This document shows, piece after piece, positions 32,760-44,126 of a stretch of DNA of 64,000 nucleotides. This DNA comes from Chara braunii (lineage: Eukaryota; Streptophyta; Charophyceae; Charales; Characeae), in the NCBI GenBank assembly GCA_003427395.1, contig BFEA01000753.1:315684-379683 (forward strand). The letters are read 5' to 3'. Numbering within the stretch: position 1 is the stretch's first letter; each line of letters begins with the position of its first letter. The notes below the pieces were generated by a model. The model ran no database searches. It worked only from the letters and a program-made list of their open reading frames with translations, and was not told where the DNA came from. Both the position numbers and the translations under genes were made by a program.

Positions 32760-33905
32760 TCAGTCCGTGATAAGAATGAATTGTTTCGAGGGGTCCGGTC
32801 GGATCAAAATAGGTGTCGTCGCCAGAGCGTCTTTGAGGGTCGCGAAGGCCTGCTCACACTCGGCGTCCCAGCTGAGAGGCTGGTCCTTTCGTAACAGGTT
32901 CGTTAGTGGTCGTGCAATCGCGGCGAAGCCTTTGATGAAACGGCGATAGTACGATGCCAACCCCAAGAAGGCTCGAACCTGCGTCAGCGACATGGGAACC
33001 GGAGCTTCTCTCACCGCCGTGACCTTTCTCGAGTCAGGCCGCAATCCTCCACGTGTCACGACGTAGCCCAAGAACAAAATTTTCGAGAGGAAAAATTCGC
33101 TCTTTTCGAGTGCGATCTTGAACCCAACGTCCCTCAGCGCTCCCAACGTCCACTCAATGTGTTGTGCATGCCCGTGATTGGTCTCCGAGTAGACAAGGAT
33201 ATCATCCATGTATACGATCACGCAGAAGTTTATCATTCCCTGAGTTAGCCGCGTCTTGTTGACGAAGTTCTGGAATGTCATGTTTATCGCTCGTTGAAAC
33301 GTGGCAGGCGCGTTGCAAATCCCCATCGGACACCGAACCCATTGCCACGTGCCCTCAAACAGCACGAAGGCCGTCTTCGTCCTATCTTCCTCCTTAACCA
33401 GAATGTGATGGAAGCCATGCCGAACATCAAACTTGCTAAAATAACTAGCGCATCCAATCGCATCCAGCAAATCATCAATCCGGGGGAGGGGATGCACATC
33501 TTTAATCGTGATTTCATTCAGCTTGTGATAATCGATGCATATGCGAATTGATCCGTTTTTCTTCGGCACTAACACTACGGGAAATGACCATGGTCCGGTG
33601 GCCGGTTCGATCCACCCGCTTGCTTCGAATTCCCGAATTCGTTCGAGAGTCTTTTTTCGTTCTATCAGGGAGTATTGGTAGGGCTTACAGAGGATTGGGG
33701 AATGATTTCCCGTCTAAATTTCGTGTTGAATAACCAACGACAAGCCAATATCAGTATCGGTTACGCTAATCGCTCCCTGATATTCCGTCAAAATATCCGC
33801 AATCACCTGGTGAATCTCATCAGGTATGTACTGTGGGACGTGTAACTCAAATAGCTGATCCCAGATCCATACGTCGATCTGCTTCGTGCGTGTCTGTTTC
33901 GCCAC
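32760..33905 (-). pseudogene. Reverse transcriptase
   Basis: The 33575-32760 ORF contains LVPKKNGSIRICIDYHKLN, FSKFDVRHGFHHI, the FAPATFQ-equivalent CNAPATFQRAINM, the catalytic VYMDDILVYS, LGYVVTRGG and FLGLASYYRRFI. The 33905-33714 ORF in the same frame supplies the linker from protease (ending DIGLSLVIQHEI). Stops at about 33714 and 32760 break the frame. All catalytic Asp residues are present. Confidence 0.93.
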
Positions 33906-34164
33906 ATCGGGTAGTGGCGTAGAGATAAACGAATGGTCCGATCGTCAGGAGAACACCGTGACCATCATTTGGGCGTCTTCCTCCAAGATGGCCACGTGTC
34001 CTTCCGAGGTGATCCCATCGCAGATATCCTGCCACGGTACGGTTTTAGTTGCAATCTTTACTCCGAGTTCATTTGATTCAGCCTCAAGACACCCAAGGTT
34101 CCAAAGAACTGGCTTCGGCCCCCAAGCGTAGCGGTCCTACTTCTTTTGCAGGTGTCAGCAGGGA

Positions 34165-34953
34165 CTATGGTAGATCTGTGATATCGCAGTAGTGCTTTTT
34201 GTCGTTGTATCGGGCGAGGAGAGGGGAGATTCCTTTGTACAGGGTTTGAGGGGGTTCCAAGGAGTCGACCATCCTCGAAATTTGTACGAGGGGTTCACCC
34301 AACATCATCGCCTTGGTCCTTTGGATGTTCCGACTGGTTAAATGCATCGTTCTTGCGATCGTTCTGGGCGGCGGGTAACAAATACGCTGTCGTGCTAGCT
34401 TCAGGATTTTTGGATCATTTTCGTCACTACTATCCGCATCCCTCGATGATGGCTCATCGTCTGCGGAGTCTTCCCAGGTGATCATACGAAGAGTCCCTGC
34501 TACCATCGGCGAGACTCGCGGGACTGCGTTGATGGTAGTACGAAGAGTCAGTCTCATAGGTACAGCATAGGGCTTTCCTCCCGTATTTTGGAGGATGATT
34601 GACCGTTGCTCGAAATCCAGGTTTGTTCGTAATGCCACAAGAGCGGGAAGTCCGAAAAGAACGTCGTAGGTATTTATGTCTAATACCACGACGTCACCTA
34701 ACGCATGCACCTTTCCCAATCGGAAAGCGACATTGGTCATTCTTCCCACCATTTTAATTTTTTCTTCGTCTGTCGAAACGAGCTGATCCTTCTCTGTAAG
34801 CAGGATCAGATCGTTTCTCCTACCTGCCCTCTCAACTACTCTCAGTGAGATAGCCAAAACAGTAGCTCCCGAATCAATGATTACATTGTACGAAATTTCC
34901 CATATTTCAATATAGCATTCCGCAGATTTCCACGAGATAGGTTTAATCCACAA
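34165..34953 (-). pseudogene. Aspartic protease region
   Basis: 262-residue ORF with VIIDSGATVLAIS near the N-terminus (residues about 24-36), the D-S-G-A active site of retroviral-type proteases. Further on, VVLDINTYDVLFGLPALVA corresponds to the conserved downstream DxLLGxD(W/F)L block. It is in a different frame from RT. Confidence 0.85.
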
Positions 34954-35180
34954 GAAATTGTCGTTTTTCTATATTAGTCCTACCCGTATTGGATCCGTCG
35001 TGCCAGCCGTGTTTTCATCTGGCGCGGGGCTCTTAGCCTTTACGTTCGCGGTTCGGGCGAGGGCGAATCGTTTTCGGTTCGTCTTACAGTGTTGTAGCAT
35101 CCGCTAATTAGCCTGTTCGGAGATCGAGAGCAGGTGGACGATCGGAAGTGGAATCCGGTGATCTAAAGCTCGGATGATGT

Positions 35181-36531
35181 TTAGCACATCGATTTCCCGA
35201 AGGTGGGTCCTCCCGACTCTATCTCTCCTGGAGAGGGTCGCCACTCCGCCACTTCTTTCTGTCCCGGCGCCGGTCTGGTCGTTCTGATCATTACGAGCCC
35301 AGGATAACCAAGCAATACATACTGATCTAATGGGATGAGCTCAACAGCCTCCTCCGTGGTTGCTAACGCACTTTCCCCACCTTCCATCTCTTCCATCAGG
35401 GCTCCTACCTGGCCAGGTCCGTCAGCGATGGGGGCCGCTGCCATTGATGCGATCCCGACCCGTTGTTGTGGGGGCCGGTGGGGGCAGTCACGGGCTAGAT
35501 GCCCTAGTTGATGGCATGCAAAACAGACGTTCAGATTGCTCGCAGCTCCCCCGAGAGCAGGGGCCGGGGATAGTCCTTGTTGGATCGGAGGGGCACGCAC
35601 CACGATGGGTCACATGTTCCTCATCATAGCCTCTAGCCGAGCGTTATGCTCTCGCTGTTCCTTTTTGCTTTTCTGGATTAGGCTAATTAACGTTTTTTGC
35701 CAGCTCGAAAATAGCAGTAGACTCATTTGTTCTTACCGGACTTTCCATCGGCGGTGGTGGTGCCGTTCTTACAGGTGTTGGAATCACAGGAACAGGGACA
35801 CTCGAGATCTCACTCGAGGTCGGTCGTTTAGGGCTTATCTGTTCCAGATAGGTGACGGGGCCAGATACAAATCCCATATTTTCGAATTTGTTCTGTAATG
35901 CGGCCAGCTCATCTCTCGCCCTTGCAAGTTCCGATGAATCTCCTTCCCTAGAATAGTCTTCTCCTTCCAGGAAACTCGCCGCGAACTTACGTTCCATCTC
36001 TTCTGCTGCGGCCATAATCTGTTGCAGCGTATGATTGATGGGGGAGAACTATTTTCGCAGCTTCGCCCTTATCGTTCGACTGCGAAGCCCGTCAATAAAC
36101 AAATCTCTCCCGACGTGTTCGCCTCGCTCAAGTTTCACAAATATTCGGTAGAACCGGTTTCGATATTCTGCGATGGACTCGAGAGGTTTCTACACCCAGT
36201 CCTTGATCATGTAAAGTGCTTGCTTCGGACGAACATAATCAAATCGATTCAAAAAATCCCGCTCGAAGGTCGGAAGATCTATCCATCCATAGGTACTAAA
36301 CCAGTGACGAGCATCTCCCCCTAATCGAGCAGGAATGTTTACCTGAGCTTCGATATCGTCATACTGTTGTGCTCGGAGCGTGGCCAACCATGCTCCTGCG
36401 AGATGGTGTGCAGGGTTGAACAGATAAAGATCGGGTGGCATCATGGGAGTCCGTGCTCGTGGGGCGGGTTGATTAGGATTTGGTTGATTAACATTCTGTT
36501 GCGGATTTGGATTCTGTGCATTAGCGTTCAT
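35181..36531 (-). pseudogene. Gag with CCHC zinc knuckle
   Basis: Three ORF pieces. 36531-36190 has LYLFNPAHHLAGAWLATL, ARHWF and FLNRFDYVRP like gypsy gag; 36015-35683 follows in the same frame after stops; 35603-35181, in another frame, has CFACHQLGHLARDC, a C-X2-C-X4-H-X4-C nucleic-acid-binding knuckle near 35525. The Gln/Asn/Pro-rich start is at 36531, about 130 bp inside the 5' LTR. Confidence 0.85.
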
Positions 36532-36646
36532 GTTGGCTGCTCGTCGATTAGCCGATCTACTTCAGGTGAGGACGGGGTCGCGTCTATGCGCGTTCCAGGT
36601 TCGAGGTCGCCCTCGGTTAGCCAGATCGCCGAATTAGCGTGCTATT

Positions 36647-36664
36647 GATCCTAAGACCCGGCCA
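36647..36664 (-). other. Probable primer-binding site
   Basis: Directly after the 5' LTR end (CACA) the minus strand reads TGGCCGGGTCTTAGGATC, starting with the TGG expected for pairing with a tRNA CCA end. The tRNA is not identified. An alternative, TGGTATCGGAGC just inside the border (36684-36673), resembles the initiator-Met primer site of many plant elements but lies within the 9-bp insertion of the 5' LTR. No clear polypurine tract is visible before the 3' LTR. Confidence 0.4.
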
Positions 36665-39140
36665 TGTGTCGCGCTCCGATACCAACCTCACGCCCAGCGC
36701 GACTTCATGATCAGAGTGGGATGTGGGCCTGGAAGTGCGAAAACGGGTGTGCCAAGGATTTTTGGGAAAGTGGGGGTGGAGTCCCAGGTCAGAACTAAGA
36801 TCTCCTGTGGCAGGGTTTTTCGGGGGCACGAGTGCAATTTGGCGGAGAGGGCGGACCGCCTCTGATCACAAGGCAGATGGTATGCGCGGGTCGCTCAAGG
36901 CTGGGCGAGACATTGGTTCCGAGGACGACGGTTTGTGGGGAGGTCCCTTCGGGGTGGGTGGGGTTCCGATGAGTCGGGCCGTCGAGAGTTGCCACGTGGC
37001 GCCGATCGCCTAGCGTTCAGGTTAGGCTTTCGGAAGTCCGGGGTCCTCTGGTCACCGCGTCGTCGGCAATTTCTGCAAGGCGTGCTCGGCCAGTATGGGG
37101 CTATGGCCTTTCACGGGACGACGCTGAGTTGGTGATACGGAAGAAGAAGGCGAAAGGGAGGGAAGCTGGTGGAGATACGGACAAACCCGGGGTGGGTGAA
37201 GTAGTGGGTATGGTCCTGAGTGGGGAAATCAGAGCACCTGGGGTCGCCTGTGGTGGCGCAGTGAAACTCTCGAGGACACAGTCGGTTCTCGGTTAGGCAG
37301 GGGTATCTCTGTCGGGGTACTTCGTTTACCCACGGGGTGAAATAGTCCAGGTCGTATAGCAATGAATATGAGCTATCTGAGCGTGTCATTTAATCATCGC
37401 AGAGCTATGCGATGCCTAAGGGCGGGTTTGAGCTGGTTAGGATCACCGCGTGCGAGCACGTGCAGGCTGTGCTAATCGAGTCGTGCTTATGCATGTTCGC
37501 ACATGATGATTTCTCCGTGGCAGACTCCGGATAGCCGTTTCCAATCAGACATTACTTCTGCAGCCGATGGGCTTTTCGGAGTTGACGAATCGACGCACGG
37601 GGGCACGTGTAAATGCGCGGATCAGGTCGCGTTTACGCGCGTCCTCGCGCGGCGTTCGCTGGGTCGGACATCCGATTGCCTAATCCCTCCGTAATTTTTG
37701 ATCATGCAATTTGCAACAACCACACAGCCTCATCAAAAGACAAACAAAACGAGAACAGGAATACCGATCGCGCAAAATTTCTATCCTACTCACGAGTGCA
37801 TCAAGTGCAATGAACAAAGGCAAAGGCAACGATCCGGTAGAAAGATACGTAATTAAACATGGCATCCATACATTCGTTCATCCAGCAACATACATACAAT
37901 GCATCTGAGATGCAGATCGCGAAGACAAGTGTGAGCAAAACCCAAGTCCAGATTCGAAAAACAGAAAACGGGCAGATCGCCCGGAGCCGAAATCAAAATT
38001 TATATACACGAGACGGGAGGGAGAAAAGATTAAAAAAACAGCAGATCCGCATCCATCAACCTCAGCTCCCTCTTTCTTTCTCTCGCTCTCCGATGCGGAC
38101 AGTCCGTCGTCACGCACCAACCCCCGAAGCCGTCACCCCGCTCAGTCCTCCCACACCCGTCAAGTTCGCCCGCGCCCATAGTCCGTCGAGGCCCGCGTCA
38201 ACCCCGCGCGTTTGGCACCAACTCGTCAGGTCGCCCGACTCCTGCTCTACTCACCTCTTACTTCACTCGTGTGCCGACCCTCTCTGATCGCCCAACCCCG
38301 AGCTTCCAACAGCTGGTTAAGAGAGCTAACTAATCGCGGAGCCGGAATTTATAGCGTGCATGCTTGCGCGACAAAACAGAATTACAAGGACTTGGGAAAG
38401 AGGATTAGAGAGGGAGCGTCTGCGTTCTGCATGACCGGGCCGTGGCGTGGGGGACGTAGCCACTCTCCACGCATCGATCCGAGCATGCAGTCCGTGGTTA
38501 CACAAACACAGCAAAAGAAAGAGAAGGAGGGCGTGAAGACGAAGCGCAAGAAGAAAGATACAGTTACAATGGCGCCAACCCAAAATTACAGTTACCCCCT
38601 CGATTAAAGGCGCCGGCTAATCAGAATTTCGTTGCAGCCACATAAAGCAGCACGTAAGCAAAAGGCGACGCGCGACAAAAGAAAATCCTAATTACAAAAT
38701 TCCTAAATTCCTATCTAATGTGAAAAAGCAAGAAGCACAAATTTCGGAAGGAAAGTCCGAAATTCCGAGGGCCATCGGGGCTTGACAATATTTGAAAACG
38801 AATTCAAAAAGAAAATTCGAAAAGAGCGAAGCAAATTCCCGCGCGATGTCCGCACCCAAAAAGTTCCGAAACCGAACCAACAAGAAACGACGTCAACATT
38901 TACTAATCGCGCGCTTGGCGGCGCGCCAGCCACTCAACCGACCAATCAACCGATCGTCCCGGGACTCACCCAGCCCTGGACCCATCCATCCGTAAAGAAC
39001 GACGAAAAAGACGAAGAAGCGAGGGTACTGATCCAATTTCCCATCCATCCCAATCTCCCATAATTGGCCCAACCTTCCCAGCTTAGGACCCCTCATTGTA
39101 ACTGCGCAGAAAGTCGCGCTATAGAAAGTGGTTCGTCACA
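36665..39140 (-). repeat. 5' LTR of the gypsy element
   Basis: 2476 bp, matching 25862-28329. It begins (element sense) TGTGACGAACC at 39140 and ends CGACACA at 36665. The minus-strand TATA box TATAAAT is at 38347-38353. Its embedded leader ORF is cut short at 37111 by a nonsense change. Confidence 0.9.
37111..37389 (-). pseudogene. LTR-leader ORF, nonsense-truncated copy (5' LTR)
   Basis: The same ORF as 26082-26576, with the first 92 residues nearly identical. It ends at LSVVP because the Trp codon of the conserved PW becomes TGA; the sequence after it still matches. Thus one of the two LTR copies is broken. Confidence 0.6.
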
Positions 39141-39144
39141 AGTC

Positions 39145-39600
39145 GGCCTTCAGAGGGGCACGCTGCGATCATATAATCGAAATTTCAGGGGCATCTCGAA
39201 AAAGTCCCTATGTGAGGGTCGCCAGTTTGTGAATAGTTAAAATACACAAAAAAAATCATTCAACTTATGAAAACTCAACATTGGTCAGCGCTGAGTTTGG
39301 AAGAAAGATACATCATTAGCCAAGTCTTTGAAATGATTGTGGATGCTATCTATGAATTGCCCTCTTCTACTGCCACTACTGGGCCTCATAAAGCATTGCG
39401 CAAAGTATGAAATTGGAAAAACATGAAATGGTTTAATATTCAACAGTCAAGTGTTTGAATATAGTAGTAGGAAGTCTAGTTTTTACTCTTATATGTGGTA
39501 TTCATTCTTGTTTGACTCTTGGATTGAGATCTACAGACTCCCAAAAAACTACTAGTTAAAAAAAAAAAAAAAAAAAAAAAAACAATGGCGGATGCGGCAT
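39145..39600. other. Flank of the gypsy element, no gene seen
   Basis: AT-rich mixed sequence with a poly-A run at 39559-39582. No ORF, RNA or repeat terminus recognised. Confidence 0.5.
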
Positions 39601-39622
39601 GTTTTGTGTTTCTAAAGGCACC

Positions 39623-39789
39623 AAAAACAGGCCTTCGGCGACTGTGTCAGGGCCTGAGTTGGAAAAGGCGTTAGTAACTCAGGGCGGCGGTTGTGTTTTT
39701 TTTTCTTTTCTTTTTTTGAAATTTTTTCTTTTTTTTTTTCTTTTTCTTTTTTTTCGGTCGGTCGTGCCACACCACGTCGCAGCGGCAAG

Positions 39790-39823
<34 letters not shown>

Positions 39824-40284
39824 CGGTCGGTCGCACCGCGCCGTGCTGTGCCGCGGCTGGGAAAAAAGAAAAAAAGAAAAAAAAAAAGGTGTATCGTCCC
39901 CATGGTCGGGCCACGGCCGAGATGTCTCGGTCACACCCCAGACTGGCCACGGACGAAATGTCTTGGCCACACCCCATGGTCGGGCCACGGCCGAGATGTC
40001 TCGGCAACACGCCAGATTGGCCATGGCGGAGATGACTCGGCCACACCCCAGATTGACCATGGCCCAGATGTATAGGCCAAACCCCGGCCGTGGCCTGACC
40101 ATGGTTTTTTTTTTTTTNNNNNNNNNNNNNNNNNNNNNNNNNNNNNNNNNNNNNNNNNNNNNNNNNNNNNNNNNNNNNNNNNNNNNCCGCCGCAATGAAA
40201 CCTCCGCTCTGACACCACCGCCGACCTGAGTTACGAACGCCTTTTCAAACTCAGGCCCTGACACAGACGCCGATGCCTGTTTTT
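39623..40284. mobile_element. Foldback-type element with 68-bp inverted arms
   Basis: Left arm 39623-39690 and right arm 40217-40284 are inverted copies (for example GTCAGGGCCTGAGTTGGAAA against TTTTCAAACTCAGGCCCTGAC). Between them are T/A homopolymers, two copies of TTTCGGTCGGTCG, a 36-40-bp minisatellite (39898-40105) and an assembly gap of 69 N (40118-40186). No coding capacity is credible. Confidence 0.75.
39898..40105. repeat. Minisatellite CCATGGTCGGGCCACGGCCGAGATG
   Basis: Five to six units of about 36-40 bp alternate CATGGTCGGGCCACGGCCG and AGATGTCTCGGNCACACCCCAGA variants inside the foldback element. The array runs into the poly-T and gap at 40107. Confidence 0.85.
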
Positions 40285-40343
40285 TCTGCCCATTACGAAC
40301 TCCCATGTGGCATAAATGTACTTCCACCCCCCCCAAAAAAAAA

Positions 40344-40600
40344 GACAGTTGGTAAGGCACTCAAGTGGCATGCAGGAGCTCTTGGGTTCGATTCCCATTC
40401 CCCCCATGTTTGTGGTTGTGGCATACTTGGTGTCGTCCTTCGAGGCAACTCCTTGGCACGGAGAAAAACGTGGTAGCCCACTGGTAGAGCTCTGGCGTTG
40501 CAACAAGGACATTGCAGGTTCGATTCTTTCGGCCCACGACCGCCCTCGCATTGGCACCCCACAAACTGGTCCCCAGCCTGGCACAATATAGATGAGCTGA
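40344..40600 (+). mobile_element. SINE-like repeat with two tRNA-derived heads
   Basis: Two successive tRNA-like segments have A-box- and B-box-like motifs: TTGGTAAGGCACTCAAGTGG with GGGTTCGATTCCCATTCC (40350-40410), and GGTAGCCCACTGGTAGAGC with GCAGGTTCGATTC (40470-40530). These resemble internal Pol III promoters. Neither folds into a convincing functional tRNA. Structure suggests a dimeric tRNA-derived SINE. Confidence 0.6.
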
Positions 40601-40609
40601 TGTACACAC

Positions 40610-41630
40610 ACGGGATCAGATCTGCATTGGATTGTAGGATCATAGAGGAGCGCCGTCTAATGGGGTACCTGTAGGGGTACTAAGAGCGACATGATGTCTC
40701 AGGGGTGTTGGGTGTGAGAATGTCATTCTGCAGAGGCATCATCATGTGGAGCCGTGATGTCCTTAGAGGGAGCAAGCACTAAGTAAGGGACTGGTCTACC
40801 CTGAATCACGAGGAGGCTGGTAGGGTTGTGGTGTCGGAGTCAATACCCTTACAAGGGCATTTGCTCACTTTTATGTAGGTCGCATGCCGTCGAGGCAGCC
40901 GTCATTGGGGGAAAGAGCACAAGCATACGACCCTTGTGACTATTGTGGCGGGGTAGGTTAATAGGTATGTGTGACACACGCACATCCGTCGCACAATGTG
41001 TATGGGAAAGGTCAATTGCTGGGATACTAGATGCCCCTTGATCGTGAGGATCAGGGCTGGCTGTGCCATATTAGATTTTATTGTGTGCGGCAGCCCGCGC
41101 ACGGACATTGAGCAAAGGCAGGATTGTCGCACAGATGGTTAAAATATGGGTGTGTGGTGTGTGGGAGAGTGTTGGCCATAGCCTCTGCTGCTACTCAATG
41201 AAGGGTGGGGGACGATGAGAAACGGAGGCACAGCTACTGGCAGGTCTCGGTCTTTGTGTTAGCCAGACCCCCACTGGCGGCCCCAACCCTATACCCTAAC
41301 CATTAGGGGCAAGGGGCAACATGAAATCTCCCCTTCACAGAGAGAGGNAAACTATGCTTGCAGGGGTCCCCTCTAGATAGTCTTAGGAGTAGTTAGTGGA
41401 AGGTAAACAAATAGAAGTTGAGAGAAGAATATAGACAGTTGTGATCACCCCCCAAAAAAAAGAAAAAAAAAATTAAAAAAAAATGGGAAAGAATAATTGA
41501 GGGCCTCAACCATCGTGGCCGACGCGAATGAGTGGGCAGAATCGATGGGGGCACGTGTTGCTGTGGTGCAGTAACCCTGAGCTAGTATGGTGTCACGATA
41601 AGTGCGGGGATGCGGGATGAAATTGTTTCA
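40610..41630. other. Stretch without a recognised gene; single N at 41348
   Basis: Mixed GT-rich sequence; no ORF or RNA recognised. A single N at 41348 probably marks an uncertain join. Confidence 0.5.
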
Positions 41631-41631
41631 G

Positions 41632-42219
41632 GTCCGCCCATGCAGTTGGGGCGATCTTGGGATTAAAGTGCATGGGTAAGTGGGAATCGCCAGACCTTGT
41701 AACCAAAGGGGTGAGGTAGCCAGTCCAGCCAACGCTCGACTGACTTGCAATGATCGCACGTTCGAAGGCAGCCGGCTAATGTAAAAGTCGAGCATTTTGC
41801 CAACAATCGCGCATGACAACTATGCCTTGCATCACTATGATCCCGTAAGAGCAGTATGTCTCTAAAACTCACTCCACACCATCCCGAACACATATGCAAC
41901 ACATTCTTCTGTTTTTTCTTCTCTTCTCTTTTGTTCAGGTATTTCTTTCTTCTTGGATCAGGGCTCTCTCAGGATGTACAGTCCATGGTGAAATTGCATG
42001 GGCCAGGAGTGGACAAATGCCCTCGAGTGTGCTGCCCTTCGGAACTACCATTAGAAGGGGGACATGTGACGATCTACCTGCTGAAAGGCGCGACTTTCTA
42101 CGCGATTGAACCTTGGGGTGGTCAGATGGGCTTAAGGGTCACTTGCATTAATGCCCCCATTCCTTGTTTCTTTTCTCAGAGTCTCTGTTTTGCGAGAGCT
42201 TGGTCCCACGGTTGTTGAT
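41632..42219 (+). other. Possible exon cluster of an unrecognised gene
   Basis: Splice-like borders are strong. TTGTTTCAG|G at 41631 with CATGG|GTAAGT at 41675 would bound one short exon. CTTTTGTTCAG|G at 41938 opens a coding-like segment (GSGLSQDVQSMVKLHGPGV, then CCPSELPLEGGHVTIYLLKG). TTTCTTTTCTCAG|A at 42180 and GTTGATG|GTAAGG at 42219 bound a segment readable as VSVLRELGPTVVD. The phases of all pieces do not join unambiguously and I recognise no protein, so this is a suggestion only. Confidence 0.25.
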
Positions 42220-44100
42220 GGTAAGGACGAGCCTTAGCGAACGCAAGGATAACAGTTGACGCAACTTTTTCCTTCTTTTGGGGAAATTTGGGCAAGGAGC
42301 TTTGGCGCGATCAACGCGCGGGGGAATCTTTAAATTTGAATTTTTTAAACTCCTTGGAAAGAATGCGGGAGACCGAGCGAACACTCGGAATTAGGAGTCT
42401 AATTAGACTAGGACTTTGGGAACATCGTACCTTTTTTATAACTGCACGATGCTCCTTACTCGCGCGCGCTTTGCTGCTCTCTATCCTGCACTGTATTCCT
42501 GTTGTGCCTTAGTTATAATCTCAACTATAATTTCCTTTTGTTCCGTTCTTGGCGAGTGCAGTTGTAACTGTAATCTTTTCCCTTTTGGCTTCTCTTCACG
42601 TCGAAACATGCGCCCCCTTCCCCTTCGCCTCATTGGCCAAAGCGGTGCATGACTAGATTGATGCGTGCAGAGTGGCTGCGTCCCCCGCGTCACGGCCAAG
42701 GGACGTCGACCATAGGTGTCTCCTTTCTTTCTCTCTCCCCCTGCCTCAGCGTAATCCCGGTTATCTCACGCAAATCCTAATAGCTATAAATTTCGCAAGC
42801 ACGACTAAATCGCTCTTGAAACTTGGGAGAGTTAGCGTGGTCGAGAGGATCTGCTAACGAGTATGAGAATGTAAAGAGGAGAGTTCGGAGATCGACAAAA
42901 ACAGGATCGGAGGTAGTGGTGGTTTCAAAAGAAGAAAAAAAAAATAATAAAAAAAAATTGAACGTGATTGTGACTTTTTTTTTGTGTGGCACATTGTGAC
43001 CTTATAGCCAAAATGGTCAAAGGGCCTGGTTCGACACCACAGTGACTACAAATGTAAGGATTCTTACAAAATCATCGTTCCACCACCCCCTAATGGCAAA
43101 AAAAATGAACTCTCGAATGCTTCCACATTTTCGTCTTTTAGGGTCGCCCCTGAAAAATGAGGGTGCTTGGGCAAAACGACGAAAATTTCTAAGGGGCCCC
43201 CGGAGATGACCTGAAATGTGAGGCTGGGACCCTACATATTGCCCGACAGGCCAAGGTCCTGACACCCAGCCCTCCTCACCATGTAAACGCAGGTAAGTGT
43301 AGGGTCTTCCTTACGAGCTGTGGAACGAATAAAAAGGTTAGGGTAAATTAATCACCCTTTCTCTTCCCATGATGATCGAAGTTAGAGCAAAGCAAAGCAA
43401 TCAAGGACTCTACTGCACCATAGTCCACGGGGGGTTTCCTGGAGTCCATACTTTCGTAGGGTGTTCGACTGAGACCCGGATTGCACCATAGCCTAGCCTA
43501 CTGGATCGATCATTGAGGGTCATTTTGTCAATGAAAATCTTTTTTTTTTTTTTTTTTTTAATATTGCTCGAATCTATTCGTGGGGAGCAGCACGTGCTGG
43601 GAACCAGGCCCAGCGTCCCTTATAATTGGAACACATTCAATTTGATGATTGATGAAAAATTGGGATGATTGAGATAAAAAGCTAGAGATTAATGTTGACT
43701 ACTCAGAATGCTTATCTACTCAGATCACACATACTACCCTAACCCTAATGATCCCAGGTATTCATACCAACCAGCCAGTCTCTATCGAGCCAATATTGTG
43801 TACCAACCAAGTCTCTACCCGGTCTCACACCCCAATCTAGCTAGGTTACAGGGAAGTGACACCCACGCCAGCGCTCACCCTCGTCGGCCAGATTGTAGCC
43901 TTTGGTCAAGTATTTTAATTGCCTTCCACCCTCAGCAATCCCCAGAGCTTTATCAAAGGCCTCAAGCTCCTATGAAGGTTACAGGGTGATGCCCCAGCGC
44001 CGGCCAGCGTCGTTTTGGATGCTACTCAACCTGGGCAAAAACACAATAAAAACTCAATAAGAATGTAACGTAAAAATTCGGATCTGATAATAGTGGGATC
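42220..44100. other. Stretch without a recognised gene
   Basis: Only short ORFs, poly-T near 43540-43559 and the dispersed repeat terminus GGGGAGCAGCACGTGCTGGG at 43581-43619 (partner at 14124-14162). Confidence 0.5.
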
Positions 44101-44126
44101 CTGAGCAAACTATCAATCTGATAATG

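Larger units (their letters stand above)
25862..39140 (-). mobile_element. Ty3/gypsy LTR retrotransposon, degenerate, 13.3 kb
   Basis: Long direct repeats (25862-28329 and 36665-39140) bracket gag, protease, RT, RNase H, integrase and GPY/F coding remains in the Ty3/gypsy order on the minus strand. In element orientation the LTRs start TGTGACGAACC and end GACACA. The 4-bp AGTC flanks both outer ends (25858-25861 and 39141-39144), a perfect target duplication. Coding frames are broken by stops and frameshifts, and the LTRs differ by scattered substitutions and small indels, so this is an old, immobile copy. About 2.2 kb between GPY/F and the 3' LTR carries additional ORFs. No CHR/chromodomain motif was recognised. 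Confidence 0.93.

Noticed and set aside
40344-40535. Functional tRNA genes at 40.35 and 40.47 kb
   Set aside because: A/B-box-like motifs are present but no acceptor stem or anticodon arm can be formed; SINE heads instead.
43737-43750. CCCTAACCCTAA as interstitial telomere
   Set aside because: Only two units; expected by chance in a window this size.
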